From Acidobacteriota bacterium (GTDB lineage: Bacteria > Acidobacteriota > Terriglobia > UBA7540), in assembly GCA_021838785.1 (NCBI GenBank), contig JAKCCV010000004.1, positions 19,537 through 83,536 of the forward strand: a DNA stretch of 64,000 bases, written 5' to 3'. The notes beneath the pieces are model-generated. The model did not search any database and was not told the origin of the DNA. It was given only the letters and a program-made list of their open reading frames with translations. The position numbers and the translations under genes were made by a program. Of this stretch, positions 1 through 6,773 are shown one piece after another. How positions within the stretch are numbered: position 1 is the first letter of the stretch; every line of letters begins with the position of its first letter.

Positions 1-1
1 G

Positions 2-247
2 GTGGTGGCCGCTTCACTGGCGGGCGGTGCTGTCTTTTTCCTCATCAGCAATTTTGGCGTGTGGATGGGAGGGCTGTTGTATCCTCGCACCGTCGCCGGA
101 CTCGGGGTGTGCTTTGTGGCTGCGCTGCCGTTCTTGGGAAGCACGCTACTGAGCAGCGTGCTCTTTAGCGGCGTGCTCTTTGGCGCCTACGAGTACTATC
201 GTCGCCGCGCCCGCCGGCTAAGCCAAGTTGCCGCCTCCTCGAGGTAG
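2..247 (+). CDS. DUF6580-like membrane protein (3' part, cut by window edge)
   Basis: Only the last 81 codons lie in the window; the frame is open to the left edge, so the true start is outside. The fragment has hydrophobic stretches at about residues 4-20, 30-47 and 50-63, then a basic tail (YYRRRARR). The run SNFGVWMGGLLYP followed by a GL..C..A.LPF segment resembles my recollection of the C-terminal half of DUF6580 integral membrane proteins, whose function is not established. The gene ends 81 bases before the stop of the convergent cobalamin-binding-type gene. Family assignment is from motif memory only. Confidence 0.65.
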   Translation: MVAASLAGGAVFFLISNFGVWMGGLLYPRTVAGLGVCFVAALPFLGSTLLSSVLFSGVLFGAYEYYRRRARRLSQVAASSR

Positions 248-327
248 CGCCGCCGAGCGGCGGTTTGGGCGGCCGTTCCATTGCCGGGTATTCCCACGCC
301 AAACTCTCGCGTGGTCACGCGCTCGCG

Positions 328-1239
328 CTACCGCAGAGGCGCGAGCGCTTCGGCGGGGATGGCGTCGGTGAAGATGCCGGGATGGATTGCTGCCGCAAGG
401 ATCTCAACCCCCTGAGCGAGGCGAGGTCCGGGGCGCGAGAAATAGCTGGTGGCATCCACCGCATAAACCCGCCCGGCGCACACGGCCGGCAAAGTGTTCC
501 AGCGGTGCGGAAAGCTCATGCCGCGGAACTCCTCAACCGCCTCGCGGAGGTGGTAGCCGCAGGGCATAATGACAATCACCTCGGGCTGGGAGCTCAAAAC
601 CACCTCCCAGTCGGCCCGATAGCCCGGCTCGCCGGTTTTACCTAGCACGTCCGTGCCTCCCGCTTTGGCTACCATTTCCGGAACCCAATGCCCGGCGATG
701 AACGGCGGATCAAGCCATTCCAAACACAGCGTGCGCGGACGAGCAGGCGCCTGGGCAACAGTTTTTTCCACCGTCTCGACCCTCCGGCGGCATTCTTCTG
801 CCAAACGCTGAGCTTCACTTTCGCGCTCCGTGACGCGACCTATCGCCCGGATATCATTCCAGATATCGTCGAGCGTCCGCGGGTTGAGTGAAATCGTCCG
901 CGGCACGGAAGCGAGCGCGGCCAAGGCCGAACCTAAATCATCCGGCGAAGCGGCGCACACACGGCAGAGGTCTTGGGTAATGATAAGGTCGGGCCGCAGT
1001 TCGCTCAGCGCGAGAGCGTCCACCACGTAAAGGCTTTCGCCGCCCGCCATGGAGTCCGTCACGCGGCGGTCAATCTCGCCCGCGCTCAGCCCCTTGGGCA
1101 AGCGTCCCCCCACCACGACCCGCTTCTGGCGGGCTTCGGGCGGGAAGTCGCACTCATGCGTCACGCCCACGACCGCATCGCCCAGGCCCAGCCCAAAAAG
1201 AATTTCCGTCGCCGAAGGAAGAAACGAGCAGATGCGCAT
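328..1239 (-). CDS. Cobalamin-binding-type periplasmic-binding-fold protein (BtuF-like), no signal peptide
   Basis: The 303-residue product begins directly with the first beta strand of the class III substrate-binding fold (RICSFLPSATEILFGLG), as in BtuF-type vitamin B12 or siderophore binding proteins (COG0614). Family hallmarks visible are VVGVTHECDFPP near residue 24, a CRVCA motif near residue 92, and the second-lobe segment ending in a YFSRPGPR run. There is no signal peptide or lipobox, and no ABC permease or ATPase beside it, so it is probably not a classical transport component. The start ATG has no Shine-Dalgarno sequence. It lies 133 bases downstream of pyruvate kinase on the same strand. 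Binding to a corrinoid is family-based inference. Confidence 0.8.
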   Translation of the reverse strand: MRICSFLPSATEILFGLGLGDAVVGVTHECDFPPEARQKRVVVGGRLPKGLSAGEIDRRVTDSMAGGESLYVVDALALSELRPDLIITQDLCRVCAASPDDLGSALAALASVPRTISLNPRTLDDIWNDIRAIGRVTERESEAQRLAEECRRRVETVEKTVAQAPARPRTLCLEWLDPPFIAGHWVPEMVAKAGGTDVLGKTGEPGYRADWEVVLSSQPEVIVIMPCGYHLREAVEEFRGMSFPHRWNTLPAVCAGRVYAVDATSYFSRPGPRLAQGVEILAAAIHPGIFTDAIPAEALAPLR

Positions 1240-1372
1240 AAAAAGAGTCTAACGGATCGTTAGCCGATCGGCCATCCATGTTTTGCCGCGAGCCCGAGCC
1301 GACTGGCAGGCCGGCACGATTCTCGAGATTTCAAAAACCCGTGGGCACGACGGCAGCGTTCGGCCGGTTCGC

Positions 1373-2830
1373 CTACTCAATTCGATGCACTTTGAGCAAA
1401 TTCGTCGTGCCGTGGCGAGCAATCGGGGTTCCGGCGATGACGGCCACCAAGTCGCCCCGCTGGACAACTCCCAACGAGCGCAGCCGGCCCGCCGCTCCCT
1501 CGACCATGCTGTCCGTCGAGTGAACGCGGTGCATGTGCACGGGCTTCACGCCCCAATAGAGCGTGGTGCGACGCAACACCACGGAAAACGGCGAGAAGGC
1601 GTAAACAGGAACGCGCGGGCGATGTTTTGAGATTAAACGCGCGCTCGAGCCGGATTGCGTGAACACGGCGATCGCCTTCAAATTGAGTTCCGCCGTCATA
1701 TGCGCCACGCTTTCGCAGATGGCCTCGGGAACGCCGAGCGCTTCTTCGGAGGAGGTTCGGCGACGCCAGCCGCTTGCCGTCATGGCGGCTTCAGCCGCCT
1801 GAATAATGCGCGACATCATGCCGACGCTCTCGACCGGAAAGCGGCCGGTGGCCGTCTCGGCGGAGAGCATCAGGGCGTCCGTTCCGTCGAAAACGGCGTT
1901 GGCTACGTCGGAAGCCTCGGCGCGCGTGGGGCGAGGATGAGCTGTCATGGACTCCAGCATTTGCGTCGCCGTAATGACCGGCACGCGCAGGGCGTTGGCG
2001 CGCGCAATAATTCGCTTTTGGATGGCCGGAACTTCTTCGGGAGGCAACTCGACGCCCAAATCGCCCCGTGCCACCATCACCGCATCGGCAACGGGGAGAA
2101 TCTCCTCCAGGCGCTCGATGGCTTCTGGCTTTTCGAGCTTGGCGACGATGGGTATGGAGCGCCGAGCTTGGCGCAAAATCCGCCGCACGCGATGGATGTC
2201 CTCCGCGGAGCGAACAAAAGACAGCGCCACGTAGTCCACGCCGTGGCGAATACCGAACTCCAAATCCTTGCGGTCCTTAACCGAAAGCGCCGACATCTTG
2301 AGTAAACAGCCGGGCAAGTTGATGCCTTGGTGCTCGCTCAACACGCCGCCGGAGACGACCTGGCAGTGAACCTCCGATCCCTCCACGCGCTCCACGCGAA
2401 GCTCAATCAGCCCGTCCGACAGCAAGATGCGATTGCCGGGCTTGACTTCGCGCGGCAGGTTACGAAAAGCCGTCGAGACAATGCGCGCGTTGCCCAGCCT
2501 CGGTTGCGTGGTCAGGGTGAAGGGTTCGCCGGGCTTCAGCTCCACGGGGCGTCCGCCCTCGAGCGAGCCGGTGCGAATCTTGGGACCTTGCAGATCCTGG
2601 AGGACGGCAACGGCTTTGCCCGCGGCGCGCGCTGCCGCGCGAAGCCGTCGCAGCCGCCGCGCGTGCTCGGCGTGCGTGCCGTGAGAAAAGTTGAGCCGAG
2701 CTACGTCCATGCCGGCTTCCAACATGGCCGCCAGGACCGGCAGCGGGTCGGAAGCCGGACCGAGCGTCGCCACAATCTTGGCGCGACGCGGCGTTGGCTG
2801 CCCCGTGACGAAGTCGAGCCGTGGAGTCAC
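1373..2830 (-). CDS. pyk: Pyruvate kinase
   Basis: This 485-residue enzyme converts phosphoenolpyruvate and ADP to pyruvate and ATP, the last step of glycolysis. Visible family features in order are KIVATLGPAS, the active-site strand ARLNFSHG, the B domain (about residues 85-185), KLEKPEA with the catalytic lysine, MVARGDLGVELP with the magnesium and substrate ligands, ITATQMLESM, and the C-terminal effector domain. Length is normal for the family. The GTG start lies only seven bases after a TATAAT box, so translation may begin at or next to the transcript 5' end. A class I aldolase gene (61.1 kb) is the only other core glycolytic enzyme in the window. Confidence 0.96.
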   Translation of the reverse strand: MTPRLDFVTGQPTPRRAKIVATLGPASDPLPVLAAMLEAGMDVARLNFSHGTHAEHARRLRRLRAAARAAGKAVAVLQDLQGPKIRTGSLEGGRPVELKPGEPFTLTTQPRLGNARIVSTAFRNLPREVKPGNRILLSDGLIELRVERVEGSEVHCQVVSGGVLSEHQGINLPGCLLKMSALSVKDRKDLEFGIRHGVDYVALSFVRSAEDIHRVRRILRQARRSIPIVAKLEKPEAIERLEEILPVADAVMVARGDLGVELPPEEVPAIQKRIIARANALRVPVITATQMLESMTAHPRPTRAEASDVANAVFDGTDALMLSAETATGRFPVESVGMMSRIIQAAEAAMTASGWRRRTSSEEALGVPEAICESVAHMTAELNLKAIAVFTQSGSSARLISKHRPRVPVYAFSPFSVVLRRTTLYWGVKPVHMHRVHSTDSMVEGAAGRLRSLGVVQRGDLVAVIAGTPIARHGTTNLLKVHRIE

Positions 2831-2837
2831 GGAAAAA

Positions 2838-2843
2838 ATTATA
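2838..2843 (-). promoter_or_regulatory. -10 box of the pyk promoter
   Basis: On the minus strand TATAAT is followed by seven bases and then the pyk GTG codon. The -35 region is weak. The expected start of transcription falls at or one base before the initiation codon, which suggests a leaderless mRNA. Confidence 0.5.
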
Positions 2844-2903
2844 ACGGGAATTCGCGCGGCGGACTACGCTTGTTGAAGGAGCCGGCAAGAGGCGGGCGCG
2901 CGG

Positions 2904-3395
2904 CTAATCGAGCGTCAGCAGGTAATCGGACGCGCTCAGCTCGCCGAGCTTGGCCAGGTTGACCCGCCGGCCGATGACGTTGCCCAAGTATTCAAGAATC
3001 GCCGTCATGCGCAGGATGGCCCGCCGCTCACCCACGTGGAAAAGATGGCCCACGGAAAGCAGAAAGACGGTCAAACGGAAATAGAGCATCAACAGCCGGT
3101 CTTCCTTGGAATAGCGTTGGGTGGCGTTGCCGGCATTTTTGAGCAGATAGGTCAGCGCCAAATAATCGCACTTCAGCATCATGCGAAAACGGGAATATTC
3201 GAGCGGCGCCGTGTAATCCATCACCGCCTTGCGGATGGAAGGAAATTCGAGGCGGTTGGCGTTTACAATGGGCATGAAGTATTGGCGATCGAATTCCCGG
3301 CGCAGGATGCGCTCGCACGCCGCCTGGAAATAGAAAAAGAACATCGCCGTCGAGAGAACCAAAATCAGCACTGCAACAACCATCACCAACCTCAT
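2904..3395 (-). CDS. Hypothetical protein with one N-terminal membrane anchor
   Basis: The product has 163 residues. Residues 2-26 form a strong hydrophobic segment, which may be an anchor or uncleaved signal. The remainder is a mixed charged domain rich in alpha-helical sequence (for example KCDYLALTYLLKNAG and the end SASDYLLTLD). I recognise no enzyme motif. It resembles, from memory, conserved hypothetical proteins found in Acidobacteria, but no function is known to me. It follows the seven-TM gene by 60 bases on the same strand and is probably the last gene of the peptide/membrane-protein unit. Confidence 0.7.
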   Translation of the reverse strand: MRLVMVVAVLILVLSTAMFFFYFQAACERILRREFDRQYFMPIVNANRLEFPSIRKAVMDYTAPLEYSRFRMMLKCDYLALTYLLKNAGNATQRYSKEDRLLMLYFRLTVFLLSVGHLFHVGERRAILRMTAILEYLGNVIGRRVNLAKLGELSASDYLLTLD

Positions 3396-3455
3396 TCGCA
3401 GCGCCGGTCTTCTTGACCGGCGAAATCGGCGGCCATGCGGACATCGCCGCCGCAG

Positions 3456-4286
3456 TTAAATGCGCGCCAGCACGTGCGCCGGCAAAACCTCCCGAGGGCT
3501 TTGCGCTTCCATCGCGGGCACCGCTTTCGGGACGCGCGCCGCCGTGTAAAACCAAAGTAAGACCATGCCTATGTCGCACAGGGGCATGACGTACCCGGCC
3601 ACGACCCCGTAAAGGGCCTGACCTCCAGCGACGTACACGAGTGCAAGGCACGCCGCGAAACCGGCTAGTTCGATGCCAAGACCGCTGACCAATAGGCCAA
3701 GTTGGTCGTCCGCCGGCTCAAACCGCTGGAGCATCAAGTAAAGCATTGTAATGAGCACCAGGAGGACGAAATAGAGGTCTTGCTGAAATTCAAGAACGAA
3801 GAAAGGGAAGAACCCTTGGTGGTGGTGGAGGATGGTAGCGTAGGCGACGAGGCCAGTGAGGACAAAAACCGATGCCAACATCAGCCTAACGTGGCGCCAA
3901 AGCTCCACGCTTTTGGCTAGGCAGGCGCGGCGGAAGAACGAGCCGACCAGCAGAAAGGCGCAAAAGACGATCCAGTAGTCAGTGAGCCAGTAGCAGAGGG
4001 CATACTGCCGGGACTGCGGGCCCCAATGGAATGCCACCGCCAGCCTAGCGCTGCCGACAGCGACTGAGGCTAGCAGGTAGGCTGCAACGCCGAAAAGTCC
4101 GGAGCCCGGTCGCCTGACGACTTTTAGGAGGATGTAAACGAGCACGCCGACTTCGAGGGCGTAATCGGCGTAACCGAGGATGTCTGATATTCGCACGATG
4201 GATAACCCAAGGCCCGCCCCCTTTCGCCGCCGCCACCGGGCTACCCATAGAGTCGTGAGAATTACCTGGCGCGGAATCCGCCGCAA
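3456..4286 (-). CDS. Polytopic membrane protein of unknown function (about seven TM segments)
   Basis: The 276-residue product has roughly seven hydrophobic segments, at about residues 42-58, 63-85, 95-118, 130-150, 163-183, 195-225 and 228-248, and ends in a short polar tail. A WLTDYWIVFCAFLL stretch in the third segment and scattered histidines (ILHHHQGFFPFF) are notable. No transporter or receptor signature is evident. The ORF overlaps the upstream peptide gene by 25 bases. An internal GTG at residue 31, just before RISDILGYADYAL, would remove the overlap and the basic N-terminus, so the start is uncertain. Related proteins appear, from memory, to be frequent and multicopy in Acidobacteria. 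Confidence 0.75.
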   Translation of the reverse strand: MRRIPRQVILTTLWVARWRRRKGAGLGLSIVRISDILGYADYALEVGVLVYILLKVVRRPGSGLFGVAAYLLASVAVGSARLAVAFHWGPQSRQYALCYWLTDYWIVFCAFLLVGSFFRRACLAKSVELWRHVRLMLASVFVLTGLVAYATILHHHQGFFPFFVLEFQQDLYFVLLVLITMLYLMLQRFEPADDQLGLLVSGLGIELAGFAACLALVYVAGGQALYGVVAGYVMPLCDIGMVLLWFYTAARVPKAVPAMEAQSPREVLPAHVLARI

Positions 4287-4477
4287 TTTGGCGGGCAGGG
4301 AATCGGGCCAGGGCCGAGAGCTAACTGCGGCAGAATGTCGGCATTAGGCGCCAACGCAACCACCGGGCTAACGGCCTTCGTTTGAACCGACGCCGCTTTC
4401 GCAACCGACCGGCGCAACATTACTCCTGCCAGCACGACGAGCAGAGAAAGCAAAAGGGTGACGATGTAATTCTTCAT
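4262..4477 (-). CDS. Small exported peptide precursor, 71 residues
   Basis: The peptide begins MKNYIVTLLLSLLVVLAGVM, a clear signal-type hydrophobic segment, followed by basic RRSVAKA and a 40-residue tail rich in proline, alanine and leucine that ends PCPPNCGGFRAR with two cysteines. A good Shine-Dalgarno AGGAG sits eight bases before the ATG. Its stop overlaps the start of the seven-TM gene, so the two are probably co-translated. The function is unknown. Export, and use as a structural or signalling peptide, are inference. The 371-base region upstream has a palindrome and a strong hairpin. Confidence 0.65.
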   Translation of the reverse strand: MKNYIVTLLLSLLVVLAGVMLRRSVAKAASVQTKAVSPVVALAPNADILPQLALGPGPIPCPPNCGGFRAR

Positions 4478-4590
4478 TGGGCTCTCCTGTTAAGTGATTT
4501 TCCGGGCGTTGAACGTCCGGCACAAGAGAGCCTAAGTTACAATACCTCCCAAGTCAATCGAATTCTAAGACACTATCTCGCTCCTTGATT

Positions 4591-4610
4591 TTGCCATGTA
4601 AATTTGGCAA
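4591..4610. repeat. 20-base palindrome upstream of the peptide gene
   Basis: TTGCCA and TGGCAA form a perfect inverted repeat of six bases with an eight-base A/T-rich centre. It lies 114 bases upstream of the peptide-gene start and 238 bases upstream of amtB. The shape is that of an operator for a dimeric regulator. No regulator is identified. Confidence 0.5.
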
Positions 4611-4636
4611 GTCAAGCGGAAAATGTCTTGGCGTGC

Positions 4637-4663
4637 TTCACGGCGGCGGGAGCGCCCCGTGAA
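4637..4663. other. Strong hairpin in the peptide gene/amtB divergent region
   Basis: TTCACGG pairs with CCGTGAA, and inside it GGCG pairs with CGCC around a GGAG loop, with one bulged C. No T run follows on either strand, so this does not look like an intrinsic terminator. The rest of 4478-4783 shows nothing else I can name. Confidence 0.5.
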
Positions 4664-4780
4664 CACAAGTCCACTTTAAGGGTGGGTCAAACATCTGGCA
4701 ATAGTACTAAGGTAAGGGGTCGCGCCGAACCATGGCCCGGCGGTGACGACGCTGGTAGGCTGCGATTTTCCGGTTGAAGT

Positions 4781-4789
4781 TGCTATAAT
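4781..4789 (+). promoter_or_regulatory. Extended -10 promoter for amtB
   Basis: TGCTATAAT is a perfect extended -10 element 59 bases upstream of the chosen amtB ATG. The -35 region is poor, as is usual when TGn is present. No sigma-54 or NtrC site was obvious. Confidence 0.6.
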
Positions 4790-4847
4790 GCCGGATGCTT
4801 TCTACAGTCGGACGGAACCCGTTGTCAAACCAAGGTGGAGTTTCCTG

Positions 4848-6254
4848 ATGCGAAGGTTGTGGATGGTCCTTTTGCTTGCGCTAAGCCTTGGCAGCCTGGG
4901 CGCGGTCGCGGCGCGCTCGGCGGTGGTGCCAGGGCTCGCAGTCCGCTCGGCCACGGCATCGGTCGCGGGGCAGCTTGCTCAACTTGAACGCCAGGTGAAC
5001 CAAGCTCGCAATCGAGGCGACAACGCTTGGATGCTCACCAGCGCCGCGCTCGTTTTGCTGATGACCGGCCCCGGACTGGCGCTTTTTTACGGCGGGCTGG
5101 TGCGCAAGAAGAACGTGCTGGCAACGCTTATGCAGAGCTTTTCTCTAATGGCCATCATCACGGTGTTATGGGCGCTATTGACCTTTAGCTTGGCCTTTGG
5201 GCAGGGCACGGCATTCCTGGGCGGCTTCGAATATCTGTTCCTGCACGGTGTCGGCGGCGCGGCCAACCCCGCCTATGCTGGAAGCATTCCTTTTGAAACT
5301 TACATGGTGTTTCAGTTGATGTTCGCCATCATCACGCCCGCTTTGATTTGCGGCGCCTTCGCCGAGCGCATGAAGTTCAGCGCCATGGTGGTGTTCATGG
5401 TGCTGTGGTCGGTGGTGGTGTACGCTCCGATGGCCCACATGGTCTGGGGCGAGGGAGGATTGCTCAACGCAGCGCAAGGCGGCGTTTTTCCGACGCTCGA
5501 TTTTGCCGGCGGCACGGTGGTTCACATTACCTCCGGGGTCTCGGCGCTGGTCACGGCGCTTTATCTTGGGCGACGGCTTGGCTATCCCGAAGAGCCGATG
5601 CCCCCCCACAACGTGGTACTCAGCTTTATCGGCGCCTGCCTGCTCTGGGTGGGGTGGTTTGGCTTTAATGCCGGTAGCGCTTTAGCCGCCAGTCCGCTGG
5701 CCACGAGCGCCTTTGTGGCCACGCAGTTTGGCGCGGCTGCGGCGGCCATCGGGTGGGCCGGAGCGGAGTGGATGCGCAACGGTCGCCCAAGCCTGCTCGG
5801 AGCCGTTTCAGGAGCGGTGGCCGGCCTGGTGGCCATCACACCCGCCTCCGGGTTTGTGGGGCCGATGTCGGCGCTGGTGATTGGATTGGTGGCGGGGATC
5901 GTTTGTTATCTGATGGTCACCAAAGTAAAAGCCCGCCTCGGCTATGATGACTCCCTGGATGCGTTTGGCGTTCACGGGGTCGGCGGGACCGTTGGAGCGC
6001 TCTTAACCGGTGTTTTTGCAGCGCGCGCGGTCAACCCCATCTTCAACCAGCAGCCCGTGGGTTTGATAGACGGTCATCCGGCTCAAGTGTTGGATCAGAT
6101 GGTCGGCGTGGCGATCGCTTGGGCGCTGGCCATCGTCGGAACGTTCATTATCCTGAAAATTGTGGATGGCATCATCGGTGTGCGCGTCCCACCGGAGCAT
6201 GAGGTTCAAGGACTGGATATTACGCAGCACGGAGAAGAGGCCTACAATCTGTAG
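4848..6254 (+). CDS. amtB: Ammonium transporter
   Basis: The product is a 468-residue Amt/Rh-family channel for ammonium uptake in the inner membrane. An N-terminal signal peptide (MRRLWMVLLLALSLG) precedes a short linker and then eleven expected TM helices starting at WMLTSAALVLLMTGPGLALF. Both pore histidines are present, in FAGGTVVHITSG and DAFGVHGVGG. I chose the ATG at 4848 because GGAG lies seven bases upstream and the signal peptide begins there; an earlier in-frame start at 4743 would precede the promoter. glnK follows 126 bases downstream, the usual arrangement in which GlnK plugs AmtB when nitrogen is plentiful. Confidence 0.95.
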   Translation: MRRLWMVLLLALSLGSLGAVAARSAVVPGLAVRSATASVAGQLAQLERQVNQARNRGDNAWMLTSAALVLLMTGPGLALFYGGLVRKKNVLATLMQSFSLMAIITVLWALLTFSLAFGQGTAFLGGFEYLFLHGVGGAANPAYAGSIPFETYMVFQLMFAIITPALICGAFAERMKFSAMVVFMVLWSVVVYAPMAHMVWGEGGLLNAAQGGVFPTLDFAGGTVVHITSGVSALVTALYLGRRLGYPEEPMPPHNVVLSFIGACLLWVGWFGFNAGSALAASPLATSAFVATQFGAAAAAIGWAGAEWMRNGRPSLLGAVSGAVAGLVAITPASGFVGPMSALVIGLVAGIVCYLMVTKVKARLGYDDSLDAFGVHGVGGTVGALLTGVFAARAVNPIFNQQPVGLIDGHPAQVLDQMVGVAIAWALAIVGTFIILKIVDGIIGVRVPPEHEVQGLDITQHGEEAYNL

Positions 6255-6380
6255 TTGCCGGGCCGAAGCAGCCGCCGTTTGGGCTCCCGCGCCCTGAGCG
6301 CTGGGGTGAAAGCCAGGCATCGAGAACTCCTTGGCCGCAGCGCGGCTCAGGCCGACCCTCCTTCTTGGGAGATAAGAGCG

Positions 6381-6719
6381 ATGAAAAAAATCGAAGCCAT
6401 CATTCAGCCGTCGCGTTTTGAAGCGGTCAAAGGCGCCCTACAGGAAATTGGTGTCCAGGGCATGACCATTTTGGAGGTGCGCGGTCACGGCCGTCAAAAG
6501 GGACATACGGAGGTTTACCGGGGCAGCGAGTACACGGTGGATCTCTTGCCCAAAATCAAGCTGGAGATGGTGGTTCCCGACCGCCTCGTGGAAGCCGCCG
6601 TGCAAGCCATTCTGAAGGCCGCCAAAACAGGGAAGATCGGCGACGGCAAAATCTTCGTGTCGTCCATTGAGGAGGCGATCCGCATCCGCAACGAGGAGCG
6701 CGGCGAGGCGGCTCTGTAA
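6381..6719 (+). CDS. glnK: Nitrogen regulatory protein P-II
   Basis: This 112-residue protein is the trimeric nitrogen and 2-oxoglutarate signal carrier. The T-loop is intact, with Tyr51 (RGSEYTVDLLPK), the uridylylation site. KIGDGKIFVSSIEEAIRIRNEERGEAAL is the canonical C-terminal half (B and C loops). The start at 6381 is set by a GGGAGATAAG ribosome-binding region and by the conserved MKKIEAII beginning. It lies between amtB and glnD, so transporter, signal protein and the enzyme that modifies it are probably transcribed together. GlnB and GlnK cannot be told apart by sequence alone; the name follows the amtB linkage. Confidence 0.95.
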   Translation: MKKIEAIIQPSRFEAVKGALQEIGVQGMTILEVRGHGRQKGHTEVYRGSEYTVDLLPKIKLEMVVPDRLVEAAVQAILKAAKTGKIGDGKIFVSSIEEAIRIRNEERGEAAL

Positions 6720-6773
6720 CGCTGAGGCCTTTTCCTTCGGAGGGCACTCCATCCCGCCGGCCGCTCGGCGCGC

